Below, piece after piece: positions 16,683 through 22,531 of a stretch of DNA of 32,152 nucleotides. The stretch covers positions 76,093-108,244 of the forward strand of contig JAEUHG010000130.1 in the NCBI GenBank assembly GCA_016795425.1, in the 5' to 3' direction. This stretch comes from Verrucomicrobiales bacterium (GTDB taxonomy: Bacteria > Verrucomicrobiota > Verrucomicrobiia > Limisphaerales > CAIMTB01). A program made the position numbers and the translations under genes. Numbering within the stretch: position 1 is the first letter of the stretch; each line of letters opens with the position of its first letter. Under the pieces are notes generated by a model. That model had not been told where the DNA came from. It was given only the letters and a program-made list of their open reading frames with translations, and made no database searches.

Positions 16683-16688
16683 CTCCTT
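16683..16688 (-). promoter_or_regulatory. Strong Shine-Dalgarno site of flagellin 1, overlapping CsrA-type motifs
   Basis: AAGGAG six bases before the ATG. The same stretch contains two overlapping ANGGA motifs (ATGGA 16692-16688 and AAGGA 16688-16684), the core recognised by CsrA. CsrA bound here would block ribosome access. Confidence 0.75.
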
Positions 16689-16698
16689 CCATGAGTCA

Positions 16699-16737
16699 CC
16701 CCTTGCGGGGATTTCTAGCGCGGCTTTCCGTGCCGCG
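16699..16737 (-). promoter_or_regulatory. Two leader hairpins of flagellin 1, one with ACGGA in its loop
   Basis: On the minus strand, CGCGGC (16737-16732) and GCCGCG (16724-16719) form a perfect 6-bp stem around the loop ACGGAAA, which presents ACGGA at 16731-16727. Next, CCCC-GCAA-GGGG (16710-16699) is a short stem with a GNRA-type loop. Together with the motifs on the ribosome site they resemble the two-site CsrA target of the Bacillus subtilis hag leader. Confidence 0.6.
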
Positions 16738-16820
16738 AGTGGACTACGACTGAGGCCGTCCACCGTTGGCCCCGTTGGCTCTTACTGGCTGCCAACCGCC
16801 ATTGTCTTACGACATCCTTA

Positions 16821-16847
16821 CCATCGGCACGAGCGCCACTCACTTGA
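16821..16847 (-). promoter_or_regulatory. Sigma-28 type promoter for flagellin 1
   Basis: Minus strand TCAAGTGA (16847-16840), an 11-base spacer and GCCGATGG (16828-16821). The -35 includes the cheB stop codon. Matches are 5/8 and 6/8, with exact classical spacing. It predicts a leader of roughly 138 bases. Confidence 0.72.
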
Positions 16848-18000
16848 GCGCTTCCGCCGTCCGCGCCGCCGCATTCACCGCGCGCAACGCGCAACGCTCT
16901 GCGTAGCGATCGATCCGCGCCGCCATCTGGTCCAGCGGCAACACGTCCCGCGCCGCGCCCAACCGGATCGCCTCGCGCGGCATGCCAAATACCACGCAGC
17001 TCTGTTCGTCCTGCGCCACCGTCTCCGCACCGGCCTCGCGCAGTCGCAGCATACCCGCCGCGCCGTCGGCACCCATGCCCGTCAACAGGACCGCCAGGGC
17101 GGTCGGCCCCGCTCCCGCCTTCACCGCCGTGTCAAACAGGACATCCACCGCCGGACGCTGATGATGCACCGGTGGACCGGAGTTCAGATCCACCGAATAC
17201 CCCGAACCCGTCCATCGCAGGAGCATGTGCTGCCCGCCCGGCGCCACCAACACGAGGCCCGGACGCACCTCGTCCCCACGCTTCGCCTCGCGCACCTCGA
17301 GTGAACACAGCTGATTGAGACGTTCCGCAAAAGCCGCCGAAAAATACGCGGGAATATGCTGGACCACGCAAATCCCGGGCACATCCGCCGGCAGGCGCGT
17401 CAAGACGGTCTTCAACGCCTCCGTCCCGCCAGTGGAAGCCCCCATGACGATCAGTTGCCGTGACGAATAGCGTCTCCCGCCTCCCGAAATTACCGGCTTT
17501 GCCACGGGACGCAGCTCGGGCGGCGCCACCGCGCGCGCCACCGGCGGAGCCAGGTCAGCCTGGGGTATCGCCGCCGGCACCGGCACCGTGCCTGGACGAC
17601 GCCGCTGACGGGACTGTGCCGCCGCTCGAATCTTGGTGGCCAGTTCCTCGACGTCGCCCACACTGAAGGCGCCGGCGGGTTTCGCCACCACCTCCACCGC
17701 GCCCGACTGCAGCGCCTCCAACGCCTTGCAGGATCCGGAGGTCGTCAGCGAACTCATGATCACCACCGGCATCGGCCGATGCTTCATGATCAACTTCAGA
17801 AAGGTCAGCCCGTCCATCCGCGGCATCTCGATGTCGAGCGTGATCACATCGGGGTCCAGCGCGAGAATCTTGTCGCGCGCCACATACGGATCCACCGCGG
17901 TCCCGATGACTTCGATATCAGGATGATGGGACAACCCTTCGGTGAGTAGCTTCCTCACCAGCGCGGAATCATCGACAATCAAGGTTCGGACGCGTCCCAT
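16840..18000 (-). CDS. cheB: Chemotaxis response regulator methylesterase CheB
   Basis: 386 residues. The receiver (about 1-125) has the acidic pair in LIVDDSALVRKLL, the phospho-Asp in VITLDIEMPRMDG, and a Lys in VVAKPAG. A Pro/Ala-rich linker leads to the methylesterase domain (about 195-385), with catalytic Ser in MGASTGGTEAL, His in VVQHIP and Asp in LLTGMGADGAAGM. It demethylates and deamidates receptor glutamates and so resets adaptation against CheR. It is the last of a cheR-cheD-HDOD-cheB set with short or negative gaps. The flagellin 1 promoter overlaps its last codon. Confidence 0.97.
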   Translation of the reverse strand: MGRVRTLIVDDSALVRKLLTEGLSHHPDIEVIGTAVDPYVARDKILALDPDVITLDIEMPRMDGLTFLKLIMKHRPMPVVIMSSLTTSGSCKALEALQSGAVEVVAKPAGAFSVGDVEELATKIRAAAQSRQRRRPGTVPVPAAIPQADLAPPVARAVAPPELRPVAKPVISGGGRRYSSRQLIVMGASTGGTEALKTVLTRLPADVPGICVVQHIPAYFSAAFAERLNQLCSLEVREAKRGDEVRPGLVLVAPGGQHMLLRWTGSGYSVDLNSGPPVHHQRPAVDVLFDTAVKAGAGPTALAVLLTGMGADGAAGMLRLREAGAETVAQDEQSCVVFGMPREAIRLGAARDVLPLDQMAARIDRYAERCALRAVNAAARTAEALK

Positions 18001-18032
18001 GGCAGGCTCCTGGTCAAAGGTAAGGGTTGATG

Positions 18033-18881
18033 TCAGCGGGCAACGCCGAAGAGAGCATCGATCAAGTCGATCTTCTCAAAAGTAGCGATCATGAATTGAG
18101 GCAGCGCATCCTTGCTGAGTCCGAGCATCTCCATCGCCTCCGAACGGCCGCGCAAGGCAAAGGGCAGGTGCCCGTAACCGTAGCCGACAAAATGCGCCAA
18201 CATGTTGCCGAGATAGGTGTAGGCGGCGAGTTGACCGTGCTGCCCCGCGCCCTGTGGCGCATGGTGATGGGTGACGGCGTCCACCAGCTTCGCCGGGAAT
18301 CGCCACCGCGCCAGAAGTCGTCCGCCTATTTCGGCATGGTCCACTCCCAACAGTTTCTTCTCGGTATCGACCAGCGCCTGCTGGTTGCGCTCGGTCTCCT
18401 CGATCAATTGGGCATAGGAATGGACCAGCGCGTCGCTCAACACGATCTTGCCGATGTCGTGGAGCAAGGCCGCGGTGTAGACCACCGCCTGGTTCTCGCC
18501 CTGGGCCTCCGCAATGCACTGCGCCGCCACGGCCGATGCCACCGAGTGCTTCCACAGCTCGCCCTTGTCGATGCCATAGCCGAGTTGCGGCGGACCCATC
18601 GCCTTCGATCCCACCAGCGCGGCCACCAACTGGTAGACTTGGTTGAATCCCAGCCGTGTCACTGCCTCGAGCAGGTCCTCCGCGGGCGTCGCCAGTCCGA
18701 AATAGGCGCTGTTGCACAGCTGCAACACACTCGCCGTCAATCCCGGATCGTAGGCGATCACCTTCACCACCCGGTCGCTGTCCACGTTGTCCTGCGACAG
18801 AAGGTCCAGCAGCTCGGGAAGCACTCGCGGCGCCGGCGGCAGATTGGTCAGCTTGTCGAGATAGTCGTCTAGATGCCGCAT
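18033..18881 (-). CDS. HDOD domain protein
   Basis: 282 residues with one HDOD domain over most of the length. The opening LPPAPRVLPELLDLLSQ, DPGLTASVLQLCNSAYFG and ALLHDIGKIVLSD (HD at 141-142) are typical of the family. HDOD proteins are HD-superfamily members that are usually not enzymes and act in signalling, often next to chemotaxis or cyclic di-GMP genes. Here the HDxGK signature is intact, which leaves activity open. The start codon at 18881 lies inside the end of cheD (13-base overlap), so the two are translationally linked. cheB follows after 32 bases. A role tied to adaptation or cell-cycle control of motility is inference. Confidence 0.92.
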   Translation of the reverse strand: MRHLDDYLDKLTNLPPAPRVLPELLDLLSQDNVDSDRVVKVIAYDPGLTASVLQLCNSAYFGLATPAEDLLEAVTRLGFNQVYQLVAALVGSKAMGPPQLGYGIDKGELWKHSVASAVAAQCIAEAQGENQAVVYTAALLHDIGKIVLSDALVHSYAQLIEETERNQQALVDTEKKLLGVDHAEIGGRLLARWRFPAKLVDAVTHHHAPQGAGQHGQLAAYTYLGNMLAHFVGYGYGHLPFALRGRSEAMEMLGLSKDALPQFMIATFEKIDLIDALFGVAR

Positions 18882-19399
18882 AACAGTTGAGTCTCCGCGG
18901 GTTGCCCGGAAACTTTGAGTCGCACCTCGCCCGTTCTGAGATTGAAGTAGACGGTGCGATTGACCAGCCCCCCCACCTGCTCGGCCGCCACGCGGAGACC
19001 GTGCTTCTGAAACAGCCCCATGAGCGCCTCGTAATTCCGTCTTCCGATATTGAAATAGCCGCTGTTGTCCATGATCTGCGCCCCTCCCGTCACCGCGATG
19101 CGCATGCGCATCTTCTCGGCCCCGAGCTGGTAGGCCGCCCTGAATAGGGCCGCCACGCCGGTGTCGACGAACATCCCCGGCTGTTTCGTGGCCTTCACCG
19201 GATCGATGCTCGAATCCGGCAGCATGATGTGAAGCAGGCCGCCTGCCCGAATCACCGGATCGTAAATCGTCACCCCAAGACAGGATCCCAGGGAGTAGGT
19301 CGCCAACGTCACGCTCGGATTGTTCGAGACCGCCAGATCAGCGATGCCAACGATCACACGATGTTCGAAGCCAAGTTGCGAAAGCGAAGGGGACGCCAT
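18869..19399 (-). CDS. cheD: Chemoreceptor glutamine deamidase CheD
   Basis: 176 residues. The catalytic set known from Thermotoga CheD is present at the right spacing: Thr34, Cys40 in YSLGSCLG and His57 in GLLHIMLP. Further family blocks are MRIAVTGGAQIM and NIGRRNYEAL. CheD deamidates receptor glutamines, making methylation sites, and in some species interacts with CheC. It sits between cheR (10 bases upstream) and the HDOD gene (overlapping by 13 bases), so the adaptation enzymes form one operon. No cheC is in the window. Confidence 0.96.
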   Translation of the reverse strand: MASPSLSQLGFEHRVIVGIADLAVSNNPSVTLATYSLGSCLGVTIYDPVIRAGGLLHIMLPDSSIDPVKATKQPGMFVDTGVAALFRAAYQLGAEKMRMRIAVTGGAQIMDNSGYFNIGRRNYEALMGLFQKHGLRVAAEQVGGLVNRTVYFNLRTGEVRLKVSGQPAETQLLCGI

Positions 19400-19409
19400 G
19401 GCTTGAGGG

Positions 19410-20231
19410 TTAAGACTTCTGATACACGCTCGGACGCAAACACCGGAGTCCGACGGACAGCCCGTTCAGGCTCTCCGAATGGCCTGTCACCAGATAACCA
19501 CGGGGCACCAGGAAACGGGCCAGGTGCCGCACCAACTCCTGTTGAGTCGCCCGATCGAAGTAAATCATCACGTTGCGACAGAAAATCATCTCGTACATCC
19601 GGTCCATCTCATAGGCCCCCAATAGGTTCAGCTGCTGGAAACGCACCCGTTCCCGGATCCATGGCTTGATCCGATAGTGCCCCTCCCAATTCCCATGCCC
19701 GCGCTGGAAGTACTTGCGCAGCCACTCTTTGGGCAGGCCATTCAGCCGATCCTCCGCATAGACCCCGTCGGTCGCTTGCTTCAGCGCTTTCGTCGAAATG
19801 TCCGTTGCCTGAATCGACCAATCCCAACCCGCCGACAGCGGACGATGCTCGGCCAGGTAAAAGGCCATGGAATACGGCTCCTCGCCGGTCGAGCAGGCGG
19901 CGCTCCAGATGTTGATGCGCTTCTGTCCGGCAGGAACCACCGCCGGCAACACCTCGTTGACCAGGCAGTCGAAGTGGTCCCGCTCGCGAAGGAATCCCGT
20001 GAAGTTCGTGGCGAGGCTATCCACGACATGCGTCAACTCCTCCTCATCCGCCTCGTTCTTCAGGAATCGGCAGTACTCGCTCAACGATTCGAAACCGTGC
20101 AGGCGCATGCGTTTTCCCAGCCGCGCACGAATCAACGCCTGCTTGCCGTCATGCAGCCGGATGCGCGAACGCTCGTACACCAGGGCGATGATGAAGTCGT
20201 AGTCTACTGTTTCGTCTGTCTTGAGCGCCAT
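19410..20231 (-). CDS. cheR: Chemotaxis methyltransferase CheR
   Basis: 273 residues from the ATG at 20231, with GAGGA just upstream; an in-frame start at 20270 lies in the leader and adds no conserved residues. The small N-terminal helical domain (about 10-75) precedes a Rossmann methyltransferase domain with IWSAACSTGEEPYSMA as the SAM-binding motif, then DISTKALKQA, and MIFCRNVMIYFD. It methylates receptor glutamates using SAM. It heads the cheR-cheD-HDOD-cheB operon and has a sigma-28 type promoter 62-89 bp upstream. The chemoreceptor in this window ends in a candidate CheR-docking pentapeptide. Confidence 0.97.
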   Translation of the reverse strand: MALKTDETVDYDFIIALVYERSRIRLHDGKQALIRARLGKRMRLHGFESLSEYCRFLKNEADEEELTHVVDSLATNFTGFLRERDHFDCLVNEVLPAVVPAGQKRINIWSAACSTGEEPYSMAFYLAEHRPLSAGWDWSIQATDISTKALKQATDGVYAEDRLNGLPKEWLRKYFQRGHGNWEGHYRIKPWIRERVRFQQLNLLGAYEMDRMYEMIFCRNVMIYFDRATQQELVRHLARFLVPRGYLVTGHSESLNGLSVGLRCLRPSVYQKS

Positions 20232-20292
20232 GGTCCTCGTCCTATCGCGCCTCAACCGCCGTGGAGTCACGTGGATGGAGCGCGCGTAGTGT

Positions 20293-20320
20293 CAATCGGC
20301 AGAGTTGCACCTTGTCTTTA
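20293..20320 (-). promoter_or_regulatory. Sigma-28 type promoter for cheR operon
   Basis: Minus strand TAAAGACA (20320-20313), a 12-base spacer and GCCGATTG (20300-20293). The TAAAG and GCCGAT cores are intact. Predicted leader about 55 bases. Confidence 0.72.
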
Positions 20321-20445
20321 CCCGTCTCCTCGCTCTCATCCGGCGTCCCGGCATCTTCTGCCCCACCCCATCCCCCCTCCCTTGGGGCAATTCTCGCCGG
20401 GTCGCCCAACTTCGAGGGCGGAATTTGCCTAGAGCCCCCGGGCAA

Positions 20446-20481
20446 CTCCGGTCCCCTGTCCGGAGGCGGGCAATTCCCGCC
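20446..20481. repeat. Adjacent inverted repeats upstream of the sigma-54 promoter
   Basis: CTCCGG (20446-20451) with CCGGAG (20460-20465), then GGCGGG (20465-20470) with CCCGCC (20476-20481). They end 55 bases before the -24 element. The second contains GGGCAATTC, which also occurs at 20385-20393. Position fits upstream activator binding for sigma-54 enhancer proteins. Confidence 0.45.
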
Positions 20482-20536
20482 TTCTGCCCGCATTACCAAC
20501 GGTTTCCACTCTCCAAGTTCCACCCCGCCAGCCCCG

Positions 20537-20552
20537 TGGCACGACCGTTGCT
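20537..20552 (+). promoter_or_regulatory. Sigma-54 (RpoN) promoter for fliW-csrA-flagellin 2
   Basis: TGGCACG (20537-20543), four bases, TTGCT (20548-20552): a complete match to the -24/-12 consensus TGGCACG-N4-TTGCW. Transcription should start near 20562, about 15 bases before the fliW ATG. It lies in non-coding DNA directly before a flagellar operon. Confidence 0.9.
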
Positions 20553-20576
20553 AGTCTGGCCTCGCGATAGACCGCT

Positions 20577-21023
20577 ATGATGACCACAGCGCCCTCCAAG
20601 CCCGAAGTGCTGGCCCTCAACGGAGAAGAATCCGCGATCGAATCCACGATCGAACTGCCACTGGGATTGCTCGGCTTCGAGTCCATCAAGACCTACGTCC
20701 TGATCGCCCATCCCGAAGAGGCCCCCTTTCAGTGGCTCCAGATGTCCGCCAGCCCCGGTCACTCGTTTCTCGTCGTTCCGCCCGCCGCCGTCCTGCCGAA
20801 CTACTCGCCAGAACTCAGCGAAGCCGATGTCGATTTCCTCGGCCTCGATGATCCGCACGACGCCTGCGTCCTCAATATCGTGACACTCCGGCCCGGCGGC
20901 AGGTCCACGGTCAATCTCAAGGGCCCCATCGTTCTCAATCGCCGCACCGGCGTCGCCAAGCAGGTGATTCCCATCAACGCCATGCGGTTCCCTCTTCAGC
21001 ACCCATTGCCCGCCGTCTCCTGA
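20577..21023 (+). CDS. fliW: Flagellar assembly factor FliW
   Basis: 148 residues; two adjacent ATGs (20577 and 20580) are possible starts. The family pattern is clear: STIELPLGLLGFESIKTYVL, PFQWLQMSASPGHSFLVV, and the C-terminal NLKGPIVLNRRTGVAKQVI. FliW is a cytoplasmic protein that binds either flagellin or CsrA. When flagellin is exported, freed FliW sequesters CsrA and lets flagellin mRNA be translated. It is first in an operon with csrA (26-base gap) and flagellin 2, behind a sigma-54 promoter. No strong ribosome site is seen in the short leader. Confidence 0.96.
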   Translation: MMTTAPSKPEVLALNGEESAIESTIELPLGLLGFESIKTYVLIAHPEEAPFQWLQMSASPGHSFLVVPPAAVLPNYSPELSEADVDFLGLDDPHDACVLNIVTLRPGGRSTVNLKGPIVLNRRTGVAKQVIPINAMRFPLQHPLPAVS

Positions 21024-21049
21024 AACGGAACCGTCCTCCTCTCCTCTCC

Positions 21050-21361
21050 ATGCTCATCCTCTCGCGAAAGATCAATGAGAGCGTCGTGATCGACGGCCAG
21101 ATCACGGTGAAGATCGTCCGCATCGACGGGGATCATGTCCGGCTCGGCATCCAAGCCCCCACTGACGTCCCGGTCCACCGCCAGGAAGTCTACGACGAGA
21201 TCCAACGCAACAATCGTGAGGCCATCCACCAAGTGCGGCCTAAACTGCCCCGCCTCGCCGCCACCCCTTTGCCTGCCGCCGCCCCGGCTGCGGCCGCGAC
21301 CTTGACTCCGGCCGCAGCCCTTTGCGGGACGCAACCGTACGCCCAGAACGACGCCCCGTGA
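21050..21361 (+). CDS. csrA: Carbon storage/flagellin translation regulator CsrA with long C-terminal tail
   Basis: 103 residues, against about 61 in Escherichia coli. The first 60 residues are a standard CsrA: MLILSRKINESVVI with Leu4 and Arg6, and PVHRQEVYDEI with Arg44, the residues that contact GGA-containing RNA. The last 40 or so are Ala/Pro-rich. CsrA acts as a dimer that blocks ribosome binding on target leaders. In Bacillus-type systems FliW contacts the CsrA C-terminal extension, so a long tail next to fliW is fitting. Its likely target here is the flagellin 1 leader. Flagellin 2 starts 36 bases downstream. Confidence 0.96.
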   Translation: MLILSRKINESVVIDGQITVKIVRIDGDHVRLGIQAPTDVPVHRQEVYDEIQRNNREAIHQVRPKLPRLAATPLPAAAPAAAATLTPAAALCGTQPYAQNDAP

Positions 21362-21397
21362 GGAGCGCAAACACTAAGCCAAGAGAAAGTCGATCCT

Positions 21398-22207
21398 ATG
21401 GTCATTAATACCAACATCCAGGCGCAGGCTGCGGCGTCCACACTCGCGGCCAGCAGTTCAATGCTCGCCCGATCCCTGTCCAGGTTGAGTTCGGGCTCGA
21501 AAATCACCAGCCCCGCCGACGACGCCGCCGGCCTCGCCGTGGCCTCACGCCTCGACGCCCAGGTCCAACGCCTCGCCGCCGCCAAATCCAATGTCGGCAA
21601 TGCCGTCTCCTTCACCCAAACCCAGGACGGCTACCTCAAGAAGATTGCCAAGGCTCTCGAACGCATGAGCGAATTGTCGATCCTCGCCCAGGACGTCACC
21701 AAAGGCGACGACGACCGCGCCCTGTACCAGACGGAGTTCGCCCAACTCCAAAGCTACATCGAGAACACCGCCGACAAGGACTTCAACGGCGTCAGCCTCT
21801 TCGACGGCGCGACCCTCAGCGTCACCATCGACTCGGAAGGCAACACGTTCGACATGGATGGCATCGACCTCGGCGCCACCGCCTACGACGTCGCCATCGC
21901 CAATACCACCGGCATCGCCACCACCACCGCGGCCGTGGCCGCCCTGGAAAGCATCAAGACCGCGATCAATACCCTCGCCGCGGACCGCGCCACCATCGGC
22001 GCTTATCAGTCCCGACTCAACTTCACCAGCGAGCAGCTCCAGATCAACAAGGAGAATCTCATGGCTGCCAGCTCGGTCATTCAGGACGTGGATGTCGCCG
22101 AGGAATCCACCCAGTACGCCCGCTACAACATCCTCGTCCAGTCCGGTACCGCCATGCTCGCCCAGGCCAACGCCATGCCCCAAAGCGCCCTGCGCCTGCT
22201 CCAGTAG
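21398..22207 (+). CDS. fliC: Flagellin 2 (in the sigma-54 fliW-csrA operon)
   Basis: 269 residues, paralogue of flagellin 1 and of the same compact D0/D1 type. It opens with MVINTNIQAQ and RLSSGSKI, has a short variable centre around 140-180, and ends with ARYNILVQSGTAMLAQAN and PQSALRLLQ. The ATG at 21398 is preceded by a weak ribosome site (AAGAGAAAG); the GGAG right after the csrA stop is too far away. Unlike flagellin 1 it has no leader hairpin and no GGA motif at the ribosome site. It should therefore depend on the sigma-54 operon promoter and escape direct CsrA block. No clear terminator follows. Confidence 0.96.
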   Translation: MVINTNIQAQAAASTLAASSSMLARSLSRLSSGSKITSPADDAAGLAVASRLDAQVQRLAAAKSNVGNAVSFTQTQDGYLKKIAKALERMSELSILAQDVTKGDDDRALYQTEFAQLQSYIENTADKDFNGVSLFDGATLSVTIDSEGNTFDMDGIDLGATAYDVAIANTTGIATTTAAVAALESIKTAINTLAADRATIGAYQSRLNFTSEQLQINKENLMAASSVIQDVDVAEESTQYARYNILVQSGTAMLAQANAMPQSALRLLQ

Positions 22208-22254
22208 CCGAGTACTCCCCTTCCCCCACAACTTCCGCGGACCAAGGAGGGACC

Positions 22255-22521
22255 ATGGACGGACTAGGCAAGGATTCGCCAAGCAGAAACATCCCGCGAT
22301 CGGCACCAGCCCGCCGCTCCCCGTTTCGCGCCTCGTCCGTCACCCTCGCCGCCATCGGCCTTCCCAGGCCAGGCGCCAAGACGCCGATTCTTTACAGCCT
22401 TGTAAACGTCCGCCGTCGCCAAGCTCGACAGCGGACGATCTCCCGGCGTTTTCCTCAACTTTCGGCCCCTTTCCTTGCCACGCGCCTCGGCGCGCCCGTT
22501 TCCCACCCGTCGTTGCCTTAG
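22255..22521 (+). CDS. Doubtful small basic protein behind a perfect Shine-Dalgarno site
   Basis: 88 codons from an ATG preceded by AAGGAGG four bases upstream, the strongest ribosome site in the window. The product is very rich in Arg, Pro and Ser, with no recognised family and no membrane segment. Codon use is not clearly that of the neighbouring genes. It ends 10 bases before the glycosyltransferase start. It could be a leader peptide, a small protein or a chance frame. Confidence 0.3.
   Translation: MDGLGKDSPSRNIPRSAPARRSPFRASSVTLAAIGLPRPGAKTPILYSLVNVRRRQARQRTISRRFPQLSAPFLATRLGAPVSHPSLP
22391..22406. repeat. Perfect inverted repeat TTTACA-GCCT-TGTAAA
   Basis: Six-base arms with a four-base centre in GC-rich DNA, about 125 bases before the first glycosyltransferase gene. 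The A/T-rich arms stand out locally. It may be an operator or a small hairpin; no function is shown. Confidence 0.35.
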
Positions 22522-22531
22522 GCCTGTCCTT

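Larger units (their letters stand above)
20232..20576. other. Divergent control region between cheR and fliW
   Basis: 345 bases with no gene. It holds the sigma-28 promoter of cheR on one strand and the sigma-54 promoter of fliW on the other. Between them lie two perfect inverted repeats and a related repeat of GGGGCAATTCTCGCC (20384-20398), which are candidate activator sites. Confidence 0.7.
22208..22531 (+). other. Intergenic region between flagellin 2 and the glycosyltransferase locus
   Basis: 324 bases. It contains a strong ribosome site with a doubtful 88-codon ORF (22255-22521), a short hairpin GGCCT-TCCC-AGGCC and a perfect inverted repeat TTTACA-GCCT-TGTAAA at 22391-22406. No sigma-28 or sigma-54 element was recognised, and no terminator with a T-run. 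Confidence 0.6.

Noticed and set aside
16677..16763. N-terminal extension of flagellin 1
   Set aside because: It contains the ribosome site and leader hairpins; conserved flagellins begin at MVINTN.
1..20231. A cheY or cheC gene in the chemotaxis cluster
   Set aside because: No stand-alone receiver and no CheC-type protein was found; the only receivers are in CheB, the HD-GYP protein and the degenerate kinase domain.
22383..22390. GCCGATTC on the plus strand before the glycosyltransferase locus as a sigma-28 -10
   Set aside because: The sequence at the -35 position has no resemblance to TAAAGTTT.
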